Positions 14,358 through 20,679 of a stretch of DNA of 20,679 nt are shown here, in pieces. A program made the translations under genes and the position numbers. Location of the stretch: NCBI GenBank assembly GCA_937982665.1, contig CALJLD010000102.1, forward strand, positions 1 through 20,679, in the 5' to 3' direction. This DNA is from an uncultured Planctomycetales bacterium (GTDB lineage: Bacteria; Planctomycetota; Planctomycetia; Pirellulales; S012-138). Position 1 is the first letter of the stretch; each line of letters starts with the position of its first letter. The notes under the pieces were generated by a model. It saw only the letters and a program-made list of their open reading frames with translations. It was not told where the DNA came from and did not search any database.

Positions 14358-17126
14358 TCACGGAGGCAACAGGCGGAACGGAGCGGCGCCGATGGCACAG
14401 GTTCCGAGACCGACTTGCGTCGGCAGCAAGCCAAACATCGCCGTGGGCGTGAATCCTGGCACGTTCGTGCCGTCGTCTTCCCAAAGCAGTGTCGCGACTT
14501 CGCCGTTGGCCGGGTTCGCGTCGTTGGTCAACACGTAGTTCGAGCTGGCAACGTTCTGCGAGAACGCCAAGCAGACCAAGGTTCCCAAGTGGATCGGCGG
14601 GTTCGGTCCCGTGTCGATCATCGCCAGGAAGTCTTGCGGTCCAGCGTTGTTCAAGAAAGCGTTGGAGTTGAAGAACCCGAAGAATTGCGACGAAGTCGGC
14701 ATCGAGTGCAATTCAAATCCGCGGTCAGCATTGTTGTTAAACGTGCTGTTGTTCACGGTCAAGATATGAACGCCAGCACCAGACATCGCCACGTTCATAC
14801 CGTCGCCGGTATTGTTGTTGAAAATGCTGTTGTCGATGTGCACATCCAGGATGCCGCTGGTGGATGCAGTCGAAATACCTGTGCCGTTGAAGTTAGACAC
14901 AACGTTGGTAATCTGCACCGCACCCAATCCTCCGGCGGAGAAGCTCAAACCGGAGTTGGTCACGTTGGTGAACGAAGAGTTCGTAATAGTAACCGTACTG
15001 GCAGTACCCGTGGTATTGCCGAAGGTGGCGTCCAAACCGGAGCCGGTGCTACCCAACATGATCGGATCGATCACTGTGAGGTTGTCCACTACGGCGAAGA
15101 AGTTTGCATTGCCAACGTCGCTGAAGGCGACACCAGCCGCGGCTCCAATACCGGCTCCGCCAACGTCAATCGTCACGTCTTGAATGGTCACGTTGGCGAT
15201 CGACGGCGTTCCACCAAACGGGTTCGTCGAGATCACGCGGATAGCAGCACCGCCAGCGGTACCGTTGCTGACCATCGTCTCGTTGAAGACGTTGATGTTA
15301 CTCGTAGAACCTGTATTGGCGATGAACTGCAGCGCATCGCTCAGGTTGCGAGTGAAGTTATTGTTCGTGACGTTGGTATTCAAGGTCGTACCAACATTCA
15401 TACTCTGGAAGTTGGCGGCCACATTGTCACCAAACGCGATATTCTGAGTATACAGAACGTTAAGCAGTCCGGTGGTTGCGGTCACCCGCATTCCCGTGCC
15501 GTTTGCCATGAACACCTGAGCGTTGTTGCCAAACTGGTTGCGGGCAATCAGAGCATTGCCGGTCACACCAAGCAGGTGAGCACCGTTGATGTTGTTGTTG
15601 ACAAAGAAGTTGTCCAGGATGTTGAACGTTCCCGTCGAGTTGGTAATCAACAGGCCATTCATGCCGGCGCCGTCAAACCTGTTCCGTTGGATTTGGAATA
15701 CACCGGTCGAGTTCGTAATGTTGGCTCCGTCAACCGCGTTGCCATTAAACCGGTTGGCAATCAGGCTGACGTTGTTGACGCCCATACCCATGATGCCTGT
15801 TGGGCCCGTGAAATTGATCCGACCAATCAGGTTGTCATCAGCCAAGAACACACTTGGGCCAAACGCGTTGTTGAGTTCGGGGTTGATGTCCGTGATGGAT
15901 GGCACCAGGAAATCGCCCACTTCCACAGTTGGGACGGTGACCAGGCCCGGTCCACTACCAATCAACATCTGATTGGGTTGCAGTTGAATGTTGTTTGTGT
16001 AGGTCTGGCCTGTGCCATGGACATAGATCAAGTCATGCTGCATGGAGTTGTTTTGCGCCGCCGTCAGGCTGTTGAACGGCATCTCAAACGTACCGTCGCC
16101 ACCAGTGGGCGCCAGGTTGTTCACGTGCAAGACGTTGAACGGTCGCAACGTTATCGTGTTCGTCGCGATGATCGGCTCTTGGTGCACTCGCAAGATGTGA
16201 TCAGCGCGGCGCGTTGGCATCAGCGTTTCGCTGCTCACTGCCGGATGGCGAGAGCCGCTGAAGTGCCAGGTCATGTTCAAGAAGCCGGTGGTGTCAAACG
16301 TGTCGTCGTGGTTGACTTGCAGGTTCATCGACACGCGGTGATGCGGGGAGAACTCCACGCGGATACGACCGCCGCCAAAGCCGTCAACTGGACCGTGTTT
16401 TTCCAGCGGATCATAGAAGTAATAGCCAGCAAACGCTTTCGCCGCCCAATGTTCCATTCCCGGGATAGCGAAACCGAATTCGCCGTCCATTCCGGCCAGG
16501 GCGATATCAAAGCCGGGCTGAATCAGCATCAAGTTGCCGAAGAACGGCCGAGCGGCTGTTCCAAATTGAAAGTCAGTATTGCTGATGGGCACGTAGCCAT
16601 TGAGCCGCACTTCGTAGAGCGGATCGATGACTTCCATCGTACCGCCCAATTGATGGAAGGTGTGGCCGAAGTTATCCGGACGATCAGCATCAACGTCATA
16701 CCAGAAGGACAAACCGTGAACGGTGCTGCCAATCTTTTGCCGACGACCGACACCGAAGTTGCCAAAGAAGCCGCCTTCTTCAGAAAGGTGCAAGCGATCG
16801 TCGCTGTACCAGGTTCCGCCGAACGGATCGTAGTAGAACGGGAACAGTCCGCCGAGCGTAAAGTAGCTTCCCTGGAAGCCGAGCCCCTCATCCACGCCGG
16901 TGAAGCCCAGATACAAATGCTCTGGATAGTTCCCGCCCAGCGACGTACGCATGGCGCCAGTTCCGCCACCGTAGCCGCCTGCGTAGGAGCCTTGCCCTTC
17001 AAAATAGCTCTGCGGGTAATTGCCAGGGAATTGTCCGCCCTGGCCCATGGGTTGGGCCTGGGTTGCACTGGCAAAGACGCCTAAGAACAGAGCGCCACAC
17101 AGTATTGCAGTGATGATTCTTTTCAT
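14358..17126 (-). CDS. Surface protein: inverse-autotransporter-like barrel plus parallel beta-helix
   Basis: The product has 922 residues from the ATG at 17126. That start is chosen because it begins a signal peptide (MKRIITAILCGALFLGVFASATQA, cleavage at 24); the frame opens 39 codons earlier without one. Residues about 85-290 resemble the inverse autotransporter beta-domain: NFGVGRRQKI, GLSFWYDVDADRPDNFGHTF, the family turn EVRLNGYVPIS, and alternating aromatic strands. A linker (about 312-345) reads VNNLAPTGGDGTFEMPFNSL. Residues about 425-810 are Asn/Thr-rich repeats such as ITNSTGVFQIQRNRFDGAGM and VNNSTFNNNADRGFELH, typical of right-handed parallel beta-helices. By family knowledge the barrel would sit in the outer membrane and the helix outside it. 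Function could be adhesion or polysaccharide binding. Only a weak GAG precedes the ATG. Fold assignment is by eye. Confidence 0.85.
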   Translation of the reverse strand: MKRIITAILCGALFLGVFASATQAQPMGQGGQFPGNYPQSYFEGQGSYAGGYGGGTGAMRTSLGGNYPEHLYLGFTGVDEGLGFQGSYFTLGGLFPFYYDPFGGTWYSDDRLHLSEEGGFFGNFGVGRRQKIGSTVHGLSFWYDVDADRPDNFGHTFHQLGGTMEVIDPLYEVRLNGYVPISNTDFQFGTAARPFFGNLMLIQPGFDIALAGMDGEFGFAIPGMEHWAAKAFAGYYFYDPLEKHGPVDGFGGGRIRVEFSPHHRVSMNLQVNHDDTFDTTGFLNMTWHFSGSRHPAVSSETLMPTRRADHILRVHQEPIIATNTITLRPFNVLHVNNLAPTGGDGTFEMPFNSLTAAQNNSMQHDLIYVHGTGQTYTNNIQLQPNQMLIGSGPGLVTVPTVEVGDFLVPSITDINPELNNAFGPSVFLADDNLIGRINFTGPTGIMGMGVNNVSLIANRFNGNAVDGANITNSTGVFQIQRNRFDGAGMNGLLITNSTGTFNILDNFFVNNNINGAHLLGVTGNALIARNQFGNNAQVFMANGTGMRVTATTGLLNVLYTQNIAFGDNVAANFQSMNVGTTLNTNVTNNNFTRNLSDALQFIANTGSTSNINVFNETMVSNGTAGGAAIRVISTNPFGGTPSIANVTIQDVTIDVGGAGIGAAAGVAFSDVGNANFFAVVDNLTVIDPIMLGSTGSGLDATFGNTTGTASTVTITNSSFTNVTNSGLSFSAGGLGAVQITNVVSNFNGTGISTASTSGILDVHIDNSIFNNNTGDGMNVAMSGAGVHILTVNNSTFNNNADRGFELHSMPTSSQFFGFFNSNAFLNNAGPQDFLAMIDTGPNPPIHLGTLVCLAFSQNVASSNYVLTNDANPANGEVATLLWEDDGTNVPGFTPTAMFGLLPTQVGLGTCAIGAAPFRLLPP

Positions 17127-17625
17127 GGATCTCGGCTCGCCACATCGTTGGTTCGAGGCGCCTCCACACACCATTTCCTGAGTCCCGGCTTGTGTTGTCT
17201 TCGTGGTGTCCACTTGTCGTCCCCCAAGTCTGGATGTACGCACAGCCGCTACAGGTGGTATCAGCGTTAGAACCCATCGTCACGGTAAGTCTTGCCAATT
17301 GAATGAATTCCCGTAATTAACGGGACAACCCCAACAGATTTCCCAATCGGTGCTAGCGGTATGTTCGCTAGAACTGCAACCGTTGTTTGCGCACAAAGCA
17401 ATGATTGCCCTGCCGCGCCACAGTGTTTTGAGCAGAACAAACAAGCTAGCAGCACCCAGCGGGGCAGCTGACCATGCGAGAGATGCGCGCATTGCTGCCC
17501 CAGCATCGCGCGACATTCCGTTATCAATAGATTGCGCGGTTAGCTTCGGCTTGGAGCGAGGATGGCAATCAACATCCTAAGCTCCAGTAGCGCGCACAAC
17601 TTTCTCTTGCAAGCAACTTCGACTG
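17127..17625. other. Gene-free stretch with clustered inverted repeats
   Basis: About 500 bases without a credible gene lie between the beta-helix gene start and the stop of the GT-C gene, all in minus-strand orientation. It holds CCCGT-aatta-ACGGG (17310-17324), CTAGCG-gtatgtt-CGCTAG (17353-17371), GGGGCAGC...GCTGCCCC (17461-17501, with an inner ATGCG/CGCAT) and a two-part hairpin at 17552-17586. It may be a long structured leader, an operator region or a small RNA. Short minus-strand frames (17267-17527, 17280-17516) have no recognisable content. Confidence 0.45.
17552..17586 (-). terminator. Possible terminator of the glycosylation genes
   Basis: TGGAGC (17552-17557) and AGGATG (17559-17564) pair with CATCCT (17573-17578) and GCTCCA (17581-17586): 12 bp with a small internal loop and an 8-base loop. 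It begins 39 bases beyond the stop at 17626 in the direction of transcription. No T-run follows, so it may instead be an RNA-stabilising hairpin. Confidence 0.4.
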
Positions 17626-19182
17626 CTACCGTGCATACTCTTCCGGCAGCAAGTTCATCGCCTCCATCCAATCAACAGGCCAAGGATGTGTCCAAGGGTT
17701 GTTGGCGTTATAAGTCACCGCGGCAACTGACACGATCAATAGCAGCAATGCAATGAACCGCAGCAGCCGGCTCTTGTTGAAGAAATCCGCCGCCGGCATC
17801 AAGAAGACCAGGAACAACGGAATCAGCCAATGAGCTTCGCGGAAGCCAGCGGCTTTGCCGCCATAGTTGCGGGCTTCCGCCGGGAAATAAAACAACCAGA
17901 ACGCCAGCACCACACCAACTACGGCCAGCAACAGCAAAGCCAGCAGCCGTCGCGCGCCAGAGCCAGTGAGCAACATGCCCAGCAAGCCCAACAGCGAGAG
18001 TGCCCAAACCGGCGTCAACGAAAAGATGCCGTGATGGCCAACAAGTGAATGGAACGTGTACTTCTCCAGGCTTTCCTCGCCCTTGTCAAAGCCGCGTCGC
18101 TCTTTTGGATCTTTTGACCAGTGGCTGCCTTCAAAGACGTACCAGTTGTCGGGATCATCCAGATCAGCCGTGCGGTGCATATACGCCGGCTCCAGGGTGT
18201 GGTGTGCCGCGTAGTTGCTGCCAAAGAAGCCAGCAATCACCAACGCCGCCGCTGGCAGCCCGACCAGCAAAGTTCGCCCTGGGCCACGGATCAAACACAA
18301 CAATCCCAACACACCCAACAACGCCACGCCTGGCAATTCAAACGCCGCGGTGAAAGCGGCAAACAGCCCTGCCAGGAAGAAGTAGCGAAGCTTGTTCTCA
18401 CGGTCGATCCAGATCCGGCACGTGCAGTAGATGGCAATCGCGGCCGATGCGGCGGCTGGCAAATGGTTGTTCAGCACAATTGAGAACGAGGACAAATAAG
18501 TGCCGAAGGCGGCCGTCGCGACGACGAACATTCGTCCCCAAGTTGTGGTTCCATATCGATCCGCAAACTTGGCGATTGTGACCAGGAAGACAAACCAGGG
18601 CAGCACGCTGGTGAACAACAGAAGCACCGCTGCGACATCGCCGGCGTACTTCGATTCCAAAGTCCAACGGCGCTCGATTTCTCCTGGCGCCGTTGTCGAG
18701 ATTTCGGTCCCTTCGCCAGGGTCGGCGTCGGTTTCGTCCGCATGTCCGCTGCCATCATCTTCCGCCGACGTTTCAGTGCCGGTCACCCAAGCTTCAATTT
18801 CCTCCGAGTGATAGATGGGCCAATAGATGCCGGCAGCCATCGTCGCCAGAATCGGCGGCTTGCTGGAATAGAACCGTTCAACTTCGTTCTTGTTGGGATG
18901 CTGGACTTTGTCGACCGTGTGCCAATCCGGGTTCGCGATGATGTCGTCAATCTCATACGTATTCTTCTCAACGAGCGCACGAACCGTGGCCCAACGGCTT
19001 TTGTCGTTGGATGACAAGAAAGGATGCGGCTGAGATTTGTCCGTCTGCAGCAGGATTCGCCCTGCCGAGCTTCCCACCGCCACAGCGATCATCACCATGT
19101 ACAAACTCCACCGCAGCGGGCGAGCGTTGTCGCGGCGCTTCTGCTGCTCAAGTGGCGATGGCTTAAGATGCGTTGCGTTCAT
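17626..19182 (-). CDS. Polytopic membrane protein, GT-C/ArnT-like glycosyltransferase
   Basis: The product has 518 residues from the ATG at 19182, with about ten or eleven hydrophobic segments. The first external loop reads NDKSRWATVRALVEKNTYEID and later SSKPPILATMAAG, in the same order as the DExRYAEIAREML...KPPL motifs of ArnT/PMT-type transferases. These enzymes move a sugar from a polyprenyl-phosphate donor onto a lipid or protein outside the inner membrane. Asp60 is the candidate catalytic acid. An acidic, low-complexity stretch (about 133-171, TETSAEDDGSGHADETDADP) interrupts a loop. The frame extends upstream to 19260, but 19182 gives a normal N-terminus. It overlaps the end of the GT2 gene by 20 bases, so the two are probably cotranscribed and translationally coupled. 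The GT-C call is by motif resemblance. Confidence 0.75.
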   Translation of the reverse strand: MNATHLKPSPLEQQKRRDNARPLRWSLYMVMIAVAVGSSAGRILLQTDKSQPHPFLSSNDKSRWATVRALVEKNTYEIDDIIANPDWHTVDKVQHPNKNEVERFYSSKPPILATMAAGIYWPIYHSEEIEAWVTGTETSAEDDGSGHADETDADPGEGTEISTTAPGEIERRWTLESKYAGDVAAVLLLFTSVLPWFVFLVTIAKFADRYGTTTWGRMFVVATAAFGTYLSSFSIVLNNHLPAAASAAIAIYCTCRIWIDRENKLRYFFLAGLFAAFTAAFELPGVALLGVLGLLCLIRGPGRTLLVGLPAAALVIAGFFGSNYAAHHTLEPAYMHRTADLDDPDNWYVFEGSHWSKDPKERRGFDKGEESLEKYTFHSLVGHHGIFSLTPVWALSLLGLLGMLLTGSGARRLLALLLLAVVGVVLAFWLFYFPAEARNYGGKAAGFREAHWLIPLFLVFLMPAADFFNKSRLLRFIALLLLIVSVAAVTYNANNPWTHPWPVDWMEAMNLLPEEYAR

Positions 19183-20266
19183 GGCGATGCTCGTCAGATG
19201 AGAACTCAGGTGTTTCCGCCACGATGGAATATGTGTCCGCGTCGTGACTGTTGTGGGCAATCAGAAGTTCCGCCAAGAAACCGACGGACATCAACTGGCC
19301 TCCGAAAAGCAACAACCCCAACGAATAGAAGAACACGGCTCTTTGATGCAAATGCAACTCGGTCCAACCCGGGATTGTCCGCGAAAGCACCCACCAGATG
19401 GCCAGCACCGTGAGCATGAAGGCGCCGAAACCAAAGCTCAACAAACCAAACGTGCCCAACCAATGCTGGGGCCGTTTGCCGTAACCGACGATGAACTTCA
19501 CGGTCAGCAGATCGAGGAAACCTTTGAGCAACCGTGACATGCCATACTTGGAACGACCGTGCTCTCGCGGCCGATGGTTGATTTCCACCTCGGCCACTTT
19601 AAAGCCTCGGGCGTGAGCCAACACCGGCACAAAGCGATGCAACTCGCCATAGAGCCGAATCTCGCGGAGGACCTCGCTGCGATAACACTTCATGCCGCAG
19701 TTGTGGTCATGCAGCGGAACACCCATGGTTTTGCGGACCATCCAGTTGAAAACGCGCGACGGAAAGACCTTATGCCAAGGGTCATGCCGCTTGCGCTTCC
19801 AACCGCTGACGACGTCACAGCGCGTGCTATCGGGCGATCGTTTCTTGCCAGCTTGTTGTTCGTTCTCCGCAGGCGATTCTTGCGATGCGGCGCTTGCCGT
19901 GTTCGCTTCTCCTTCCAACCGCGCCAGGAACTTGGGGATCTCGGCGGGATCATCCTGCAAGTCGGCGTCCATCGTGAAGATTCGCGTCCCTTTGGCGACG
20001 CCAAACCCTGCGGAAAGCGCCGACGCTTTGCCAAAGTTGCGACGGAAGCGAATCCCGCGCACGCGCGAGTCTTCCGCGGCCAGGCTTTCGATCACATCCC
20101 ACGACGCATCGCGCGAGCCATCATCGATGAAGATCACTTCCAGCGTGTAGCCGTGTTGTTCGCCGACGGCGCTGATCTGGCGATGCAACTCGCGCAGCGA
20201 TTCCTCTTCATCCAGGACGGGGATGACGATGGAGATGAGTTCGGGATTGGGAGGATTGTTGGGCAA
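19163..20266 (-). CDS. GT2 polyprenyl-phosphate sugar transferase (DPM/GtrB-like)
   Basis: This enzyme should transfer a sugar from a nucleotide sugar to polyprenyl phosphate on the inner face of the membrane. The 367-residue product has the GT-A fold motifs VIFIDDGSRD (44-53) and metal-binding FTMDADLQDDP (97-107), then VVSGWKRKRHDPWHKVFPSR, the RPREHGRSKYG segment (232-242), and two C-terminal hydrophobic spans (about 266-295 and 308-337) with a short cytosolic tail. Residues about 119-149, between FLARLEG and the DVVSGW strand, are an extra low-complexity insertion rich in Ala, Glu, Gln and Ser that close relatives, as I remember them, lack. The only upstream start is TTG at 20266, behind a C/U-rich leader with no Shine-Dalgarno. 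The sugar cannot be told. Confidence 0.92.
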   Translation of the reverse strand: MPNNPPNPELISIVIPVLDEEESLRELHRQISAVGEQHGYTLEVIFIDDGSRDASWDVIESLAAEDSRVRGIRFRRNFGKASALSAGFGVAKGTRIFTMDADLQDDPAEIPKFLARLEGEANTASAASQESPAENEQQAGKKRSPDSTRCDVVSGWKRKRHDPWHKVFPSRVFNWMVRKTMGVPLHDHNCGMKCYRSEVLREIRLYGELHRFVPVLAHARGFKVAEVEINHRPREHGRSKYGMSRLLKGFLDLLTVKFIVGYGKRPQHWLGTFGLLSFGFGAFMLTVLAIWWVLSRTIPGWTELHLHQRAVFFYSLGLLLFGGQLMSVGFLAELLIAHNSHDADTYSIVAETPEFSSDEHRHERNAS

Positions 20267-20271
20267 GTTGT

Positions 20272-20320
20272 GGAAAGAGGAAAGAGGTAAGAGGTAAGGG
20301 GAAAGGGATAAGGGGAAGGG
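20272..20320. repeat. Low-complexity purine tract
   Basis: Forty-nine bases are purine on the plus strand apart from three T residues (20288, 20295, 20309), built from imperfect GGAAAGAGG and GGTAAG-like units. On the minus strand it forms a C/T-rich leader right before the GT2 start. It could have arisen by slippage; purine-pyrimidine mirror tracts of this kind can also form triplex DNA. Confidence 0.75.
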
Positions 20321-20410
20321 ACAATGGATGGTCGGTTAACGTTCGTTTGGGCTTATGAACACGGCGGCGATTCATGGCCAGGCTGCCGCGCGATGGGGCC
20401 ATGCCGCCAA

Positions 20411-20464
20411 CTTTCTTCTTTCTCTAGCCTCTAGCCTCTAGTCTCTCATCCCCTCTCTCCTTCT
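20411..20464. repeat. Pyrimidine tract with tandem CTCTAGC heptamers
   Basis: The plus strand is C/T-rich and contains three tandem heptamers, CTCTAGC, CTCTAGC and CTCTAGT (20422-20442), flanked by more CTTT and CTCT units. Its skew is opposite to the purine tract about 90 bases away. The stop codon of the minus-strand membrane protein (20438-20440) falls inside the third heptamer, so the tract encodes that protein's last residues. Nothing else is seen in 20321-20410. Confidence 0.75.
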
Positions 20465-20679
20465 AACCGTAGCATAGAGCCCTCCTGAAATCACCAAATC
20501 GCCCACCAGCCAGACGAGTCTGAGCACAATTGCCGCGAGGATGGCGTTGGATTCTCCGTATGCCGGGGCGAGGACGGCCAGGATCATCGATTCTCGCACC
20601 AGCGCGCCGGCGGGAATCAGGGATAGAAATCCAGCCACCATCGCCAGGCTGGTTGCCGCAATGCAGACGGCCGCTTGCA
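20438..20679 (-). CDS. UPF0104/lysylphosphatidylglycerol-synthase-type membrane protein, C-terminal part
   Basis: Only the last 80 or so residues are in the window; the frame is open to the right edge, so the gene starts outside. Two hydrophobic spans are visible. The segment FLSLIPAGALVRESMILAVL, then LAPAYGESNAILAAIVLRL and WLVGDLVISGGLYA, matches the C-terminal region of the UPF0104 (YbhN/AglD, flippase-like) family, integral membrane proteins related to the transmembrane half of MprF that are often linked to glycolipid export. The ATG at 20641 is an internal methionine since the conserved region continues before it. The charged tail RRREGMRD is encoded by the repeat tract. It precedes the GT2 gene by 171 bases in the same direction. 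Confidence 0.78.
   Translation of the reverse strand, partial: QAAVCIAATSLAMVAGFLSLIPAGALVRESMILAVLAPAYGESNAILAAIVLRLVWLVGDLVISGGLYATVRRREGMRD

Noticed and set aside
14253..17084. A 943-residue open frame on the plus strand opposite the beta-helix gene
   Set aside because: Its codons are exact reverse complements of the sense codons (same register), so it stays open simply because the sense gene avoids TTA, CTA and TCA. The product is His/Val/Arg-rich with no domain, and the sense product has a signal peptide and clear repeats.
17267..17527. Short minus-strand frames (86 and 78 residues) upstream of the beta-helix gene
   Set aside because: No ribosome site, no recognisable motif, and two overlapping frames compete; the inverted repeats explain the region better.
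1..20679. CRISPR arrays, tRNA genes, insertion sequences, phage or toxin-antitoxin genes
   Set aside because: No regularly spaced repeats, no cloverleaf with CCA end, no transposase or integrase motifs, and no abrupt composition change were seen by eye.

Overview
The window looks like a piece of a planctomycete chromosome, most likely from the Pirellulales. This is inferred from gene content, not from any database search. The markers are a secreted tricorn-type protease, an inverse-autotransporter-like beta-barrel joined to a beta-helix, a TPR protein with the N-terminal leader typical of planctomycete Ser/Thr kinases, secreted proteins of planctomycete type, sigma-54 promoters, weak ribosome binding sites and many short convergent or divergent units. 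GC content is moderate to high. I see no tRNA, rRNA, CRISPR array, phage or insertion sequence.

Layout. 1-1493: 3' part of formate-tetrahydrofolate ligase. 1494-2231: a small heat shock protein (Hsp20) behind a textbook sigma-54 promoter. 2509-3546 (minus): a D-2-hydroxyacid dehydrogenase. 3877-4653: a kinase-leader/TPR protein without a kinase domain. 4654-5672: a second sigma-54-like promoter and a secreted Pro/Tyr-rich protein, closed by a strong hairpin. 5779-7398 (minus): a large secreted protein of unknown function. 7709-10297 (minus): a SplB-like radical SAM protein, a leucine-rich-repeat lipoprotein and a secreted protein ending in a cysteine metal-binding motif. 10792-14250 (plus): a 1152-residue tricorn/S41 protease with a very acidic linker, closed by a second strong hairpin. 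14358-17126 (minus): a surface barrel/beta-helix protein. 17127-17625: a gene-free stretch rich in inverted repeats. 17626-20679 (minus): a likely envelope-glycosylation group of a GT-C/ArnT-like membrane protein, a GT2 polyprenyl-phosphate sugar synthase and the 3' end of a UPF0104/flippase-like membrane protein, separated by purine/pyrimidine tracts with short tandem repeats.

How the genes fit together. Most of the window serves the cell envelope: secreted, surface or lipoproteins, a secreted protease and a glycosylation module. The three membrane glycosylation genes probably act in one pathway, with the GT2 charging a lipid carrier and the GT-C enzyme using it. Hsp20 and the secreted Tyr-rich protein both sit behind sigma-54 elements about 3.2 kb apart, which suggests shared stress or envelope control. 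Most of this is recognisable planctomycete housekeeping and envelope biology. I do not see a clear new defence or mobile system. The best leads are the sigma-54 pair, the kinase-less TPR protein, the lineage-specific low-complexity insertions in three proteins, and the structured or repetitive intergenic regions.
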